The notes under the pieces: generated by a model | Database searches by the model: none | What the model was told of the DNA's origin: nothing | What the model saw: only the letters and a program-made list of their open reading frames with translations | Shown here: positions 34,080 through 34,424 of the stretch, piece after piece | Layout of the letters: each line of letters begins with the position of its first letter | Position numbering within the stretch: position 1 is the stretch's first letter | Made by a program: the position numbers and the translations under genes | Origin: an uncultured Bacteroidota bacterium | Lineage (GTDB): Bacteria; Bacteroidota; Bacteroidia; Bacteroidales; WCHB1-69 | Direction: 5' to 3' | Length of the DNA: 34,424 nt | Assembly: GCA_902786595.1 (NCBI GenBank) | Contig: CADADB010000022.1 | Coordinates: 1-34,424 of the forward strand

Positions 34080-34424
34080 AGCAGAAAAAAGACAAAGAAC
34101 AGAAAGAACGCGACTTCGAGCGGTTAGTGCAGGAGCAGCGGCAGACCATCTACTCGGTGTGCTACCTCTTCGCCAACGACCGCCAGGAAGCGGACGACCT
34201 CGCCCAAGAGGTGCTGATACGCCTCTGGCAGGGCATCGACAGTTTCGAAGGGCGCAGCTCAGCCAAAACGTGGGTCTATCGCGTGGCCCTGAACACCTGC
34301 GTGACCTTCGACAAACGCAACCGCCGCCGTCCCGACTGCATGCCCTTGGAAATGGATATCGACCTTTTCGCCGCCGAGGAGGCCTGTCCGGCGGCAAGCC
34401 GACTGCACAAGCGCATCGCACGGC
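34076..34424 (+). CDS. ECF-type RNA polymerase sigma factor, N-terminal part
   Basis: The frame is open to the right edge; 116 residues are visible. After a lysine-rich start (MKQKKDKEQKERDFERLVQE) comes sigma-70 region 2: IYSVCYLFANDRQEADDLAQ, EVLIRLWQGIDSFEGRSSAK and TWVYRVALNTC. DDLAQEVLIRLW and TWVYRVALN are the classical core-binding and -10-recognition segments of ECF sigmas. Region 4 lies beyond the window. Bacteroidota commonly pair such sigmas with an anti-sigma gene just downstream, which cannot be checked here. It follows the small lipoproteins after 82 bases without an evident TAnnTTTG box. Confidence 0.9.
   Translation, partial: MKQKKDKEQKERDFERLVQEQRQTIYSVCYLFANDRQEADDLAQEVLIRLWQGIDSFEGRSSAKTWVYRVALNTCVTFDKRNRRRPDCMPLEMDIDLFAAEEACPAASRLHKRIAR

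Overview
The window reads as a chromosomal stretch from a Bacteroidota (Bacteroidales-like) genome. The evidence is type IX secretion (T9SS) cargo ending in YPNP...LYDLQGR sorting domains, the T9SS component PorQ, many short lipoproteins with lipoboxes, and repeated promoters of the Bacteroidota form TAnnTTTG. Most of it is ordinary core metabolism. Accessory character is concentrated at about 24.7-29.8 kb and 32-33.3 kb.

Layout. 1-502: 3' end of a T9SS cargo gene. 672-3906: tRNA-Arg(CCG), yggS, a BamA-like outer-membrane barrel and murB. 3958-7484: a lipoprotein overlapping a large AsmA-like protein. 7581-10624: sufE, a small lipoprotein, then an overlapping trio (short-chain dehydrogenase, LD-carboxypeptidase, acyltransferase). 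10619-12932 (minus): porQ followed by a DegT-type aminotransferase. 13017-15946 (minus): guaB, universal stress protein, flavin reductase. 16171-20046 (minus): purE and an AddA/RecB-like helicase-nuclease. 20276-24720: M16 protease and guaA, each followed by a clear intrinsic terminator. 24902-25158: two broken genes joined head to head. 25341-28314: a 13-C tract, a secreted FGE/SUMF1-like protein and a mosaic T9SS cargo protein. 28381-32923: a DUF1016 nuclease (minus), cinA-xerD, and a RhuM plus PLD-like protein (minus). 33272-34424: two overlapping lipoproteins and the start of an ECF sigma factor. Purine synthesis (purE, guaB, guaA) is spread over three separate units.

The most unusual signal is not a gene. 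At least eight intergenic sites carry short tandem arrays whose repeat unit is 7 bases, or close to it. The unit sequence differs between sites (AAWAGCY, GATTTAC, GTTTAAG/CCYTTAA, TAGTAGT/TATCAGT, ATTCAYA), while the period is almost always 7. Several arrays start at, or contain, the stop codon of the preceding gene, and three sites or site pairs are in inverted orientation. They resemble in form the heptanucleotide STRR repeats known from cyanobacteria. Other points of interest are the chimeric AAA-ATPase/porin junction, the composition mosaic in the T9SS cargo gene, and the pairing of porQ with an aminotransferase of the family that makes the T9SS cargo anchor.

All calls rest on reading the sequence and on remembered family motifs. 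No database search was possible.
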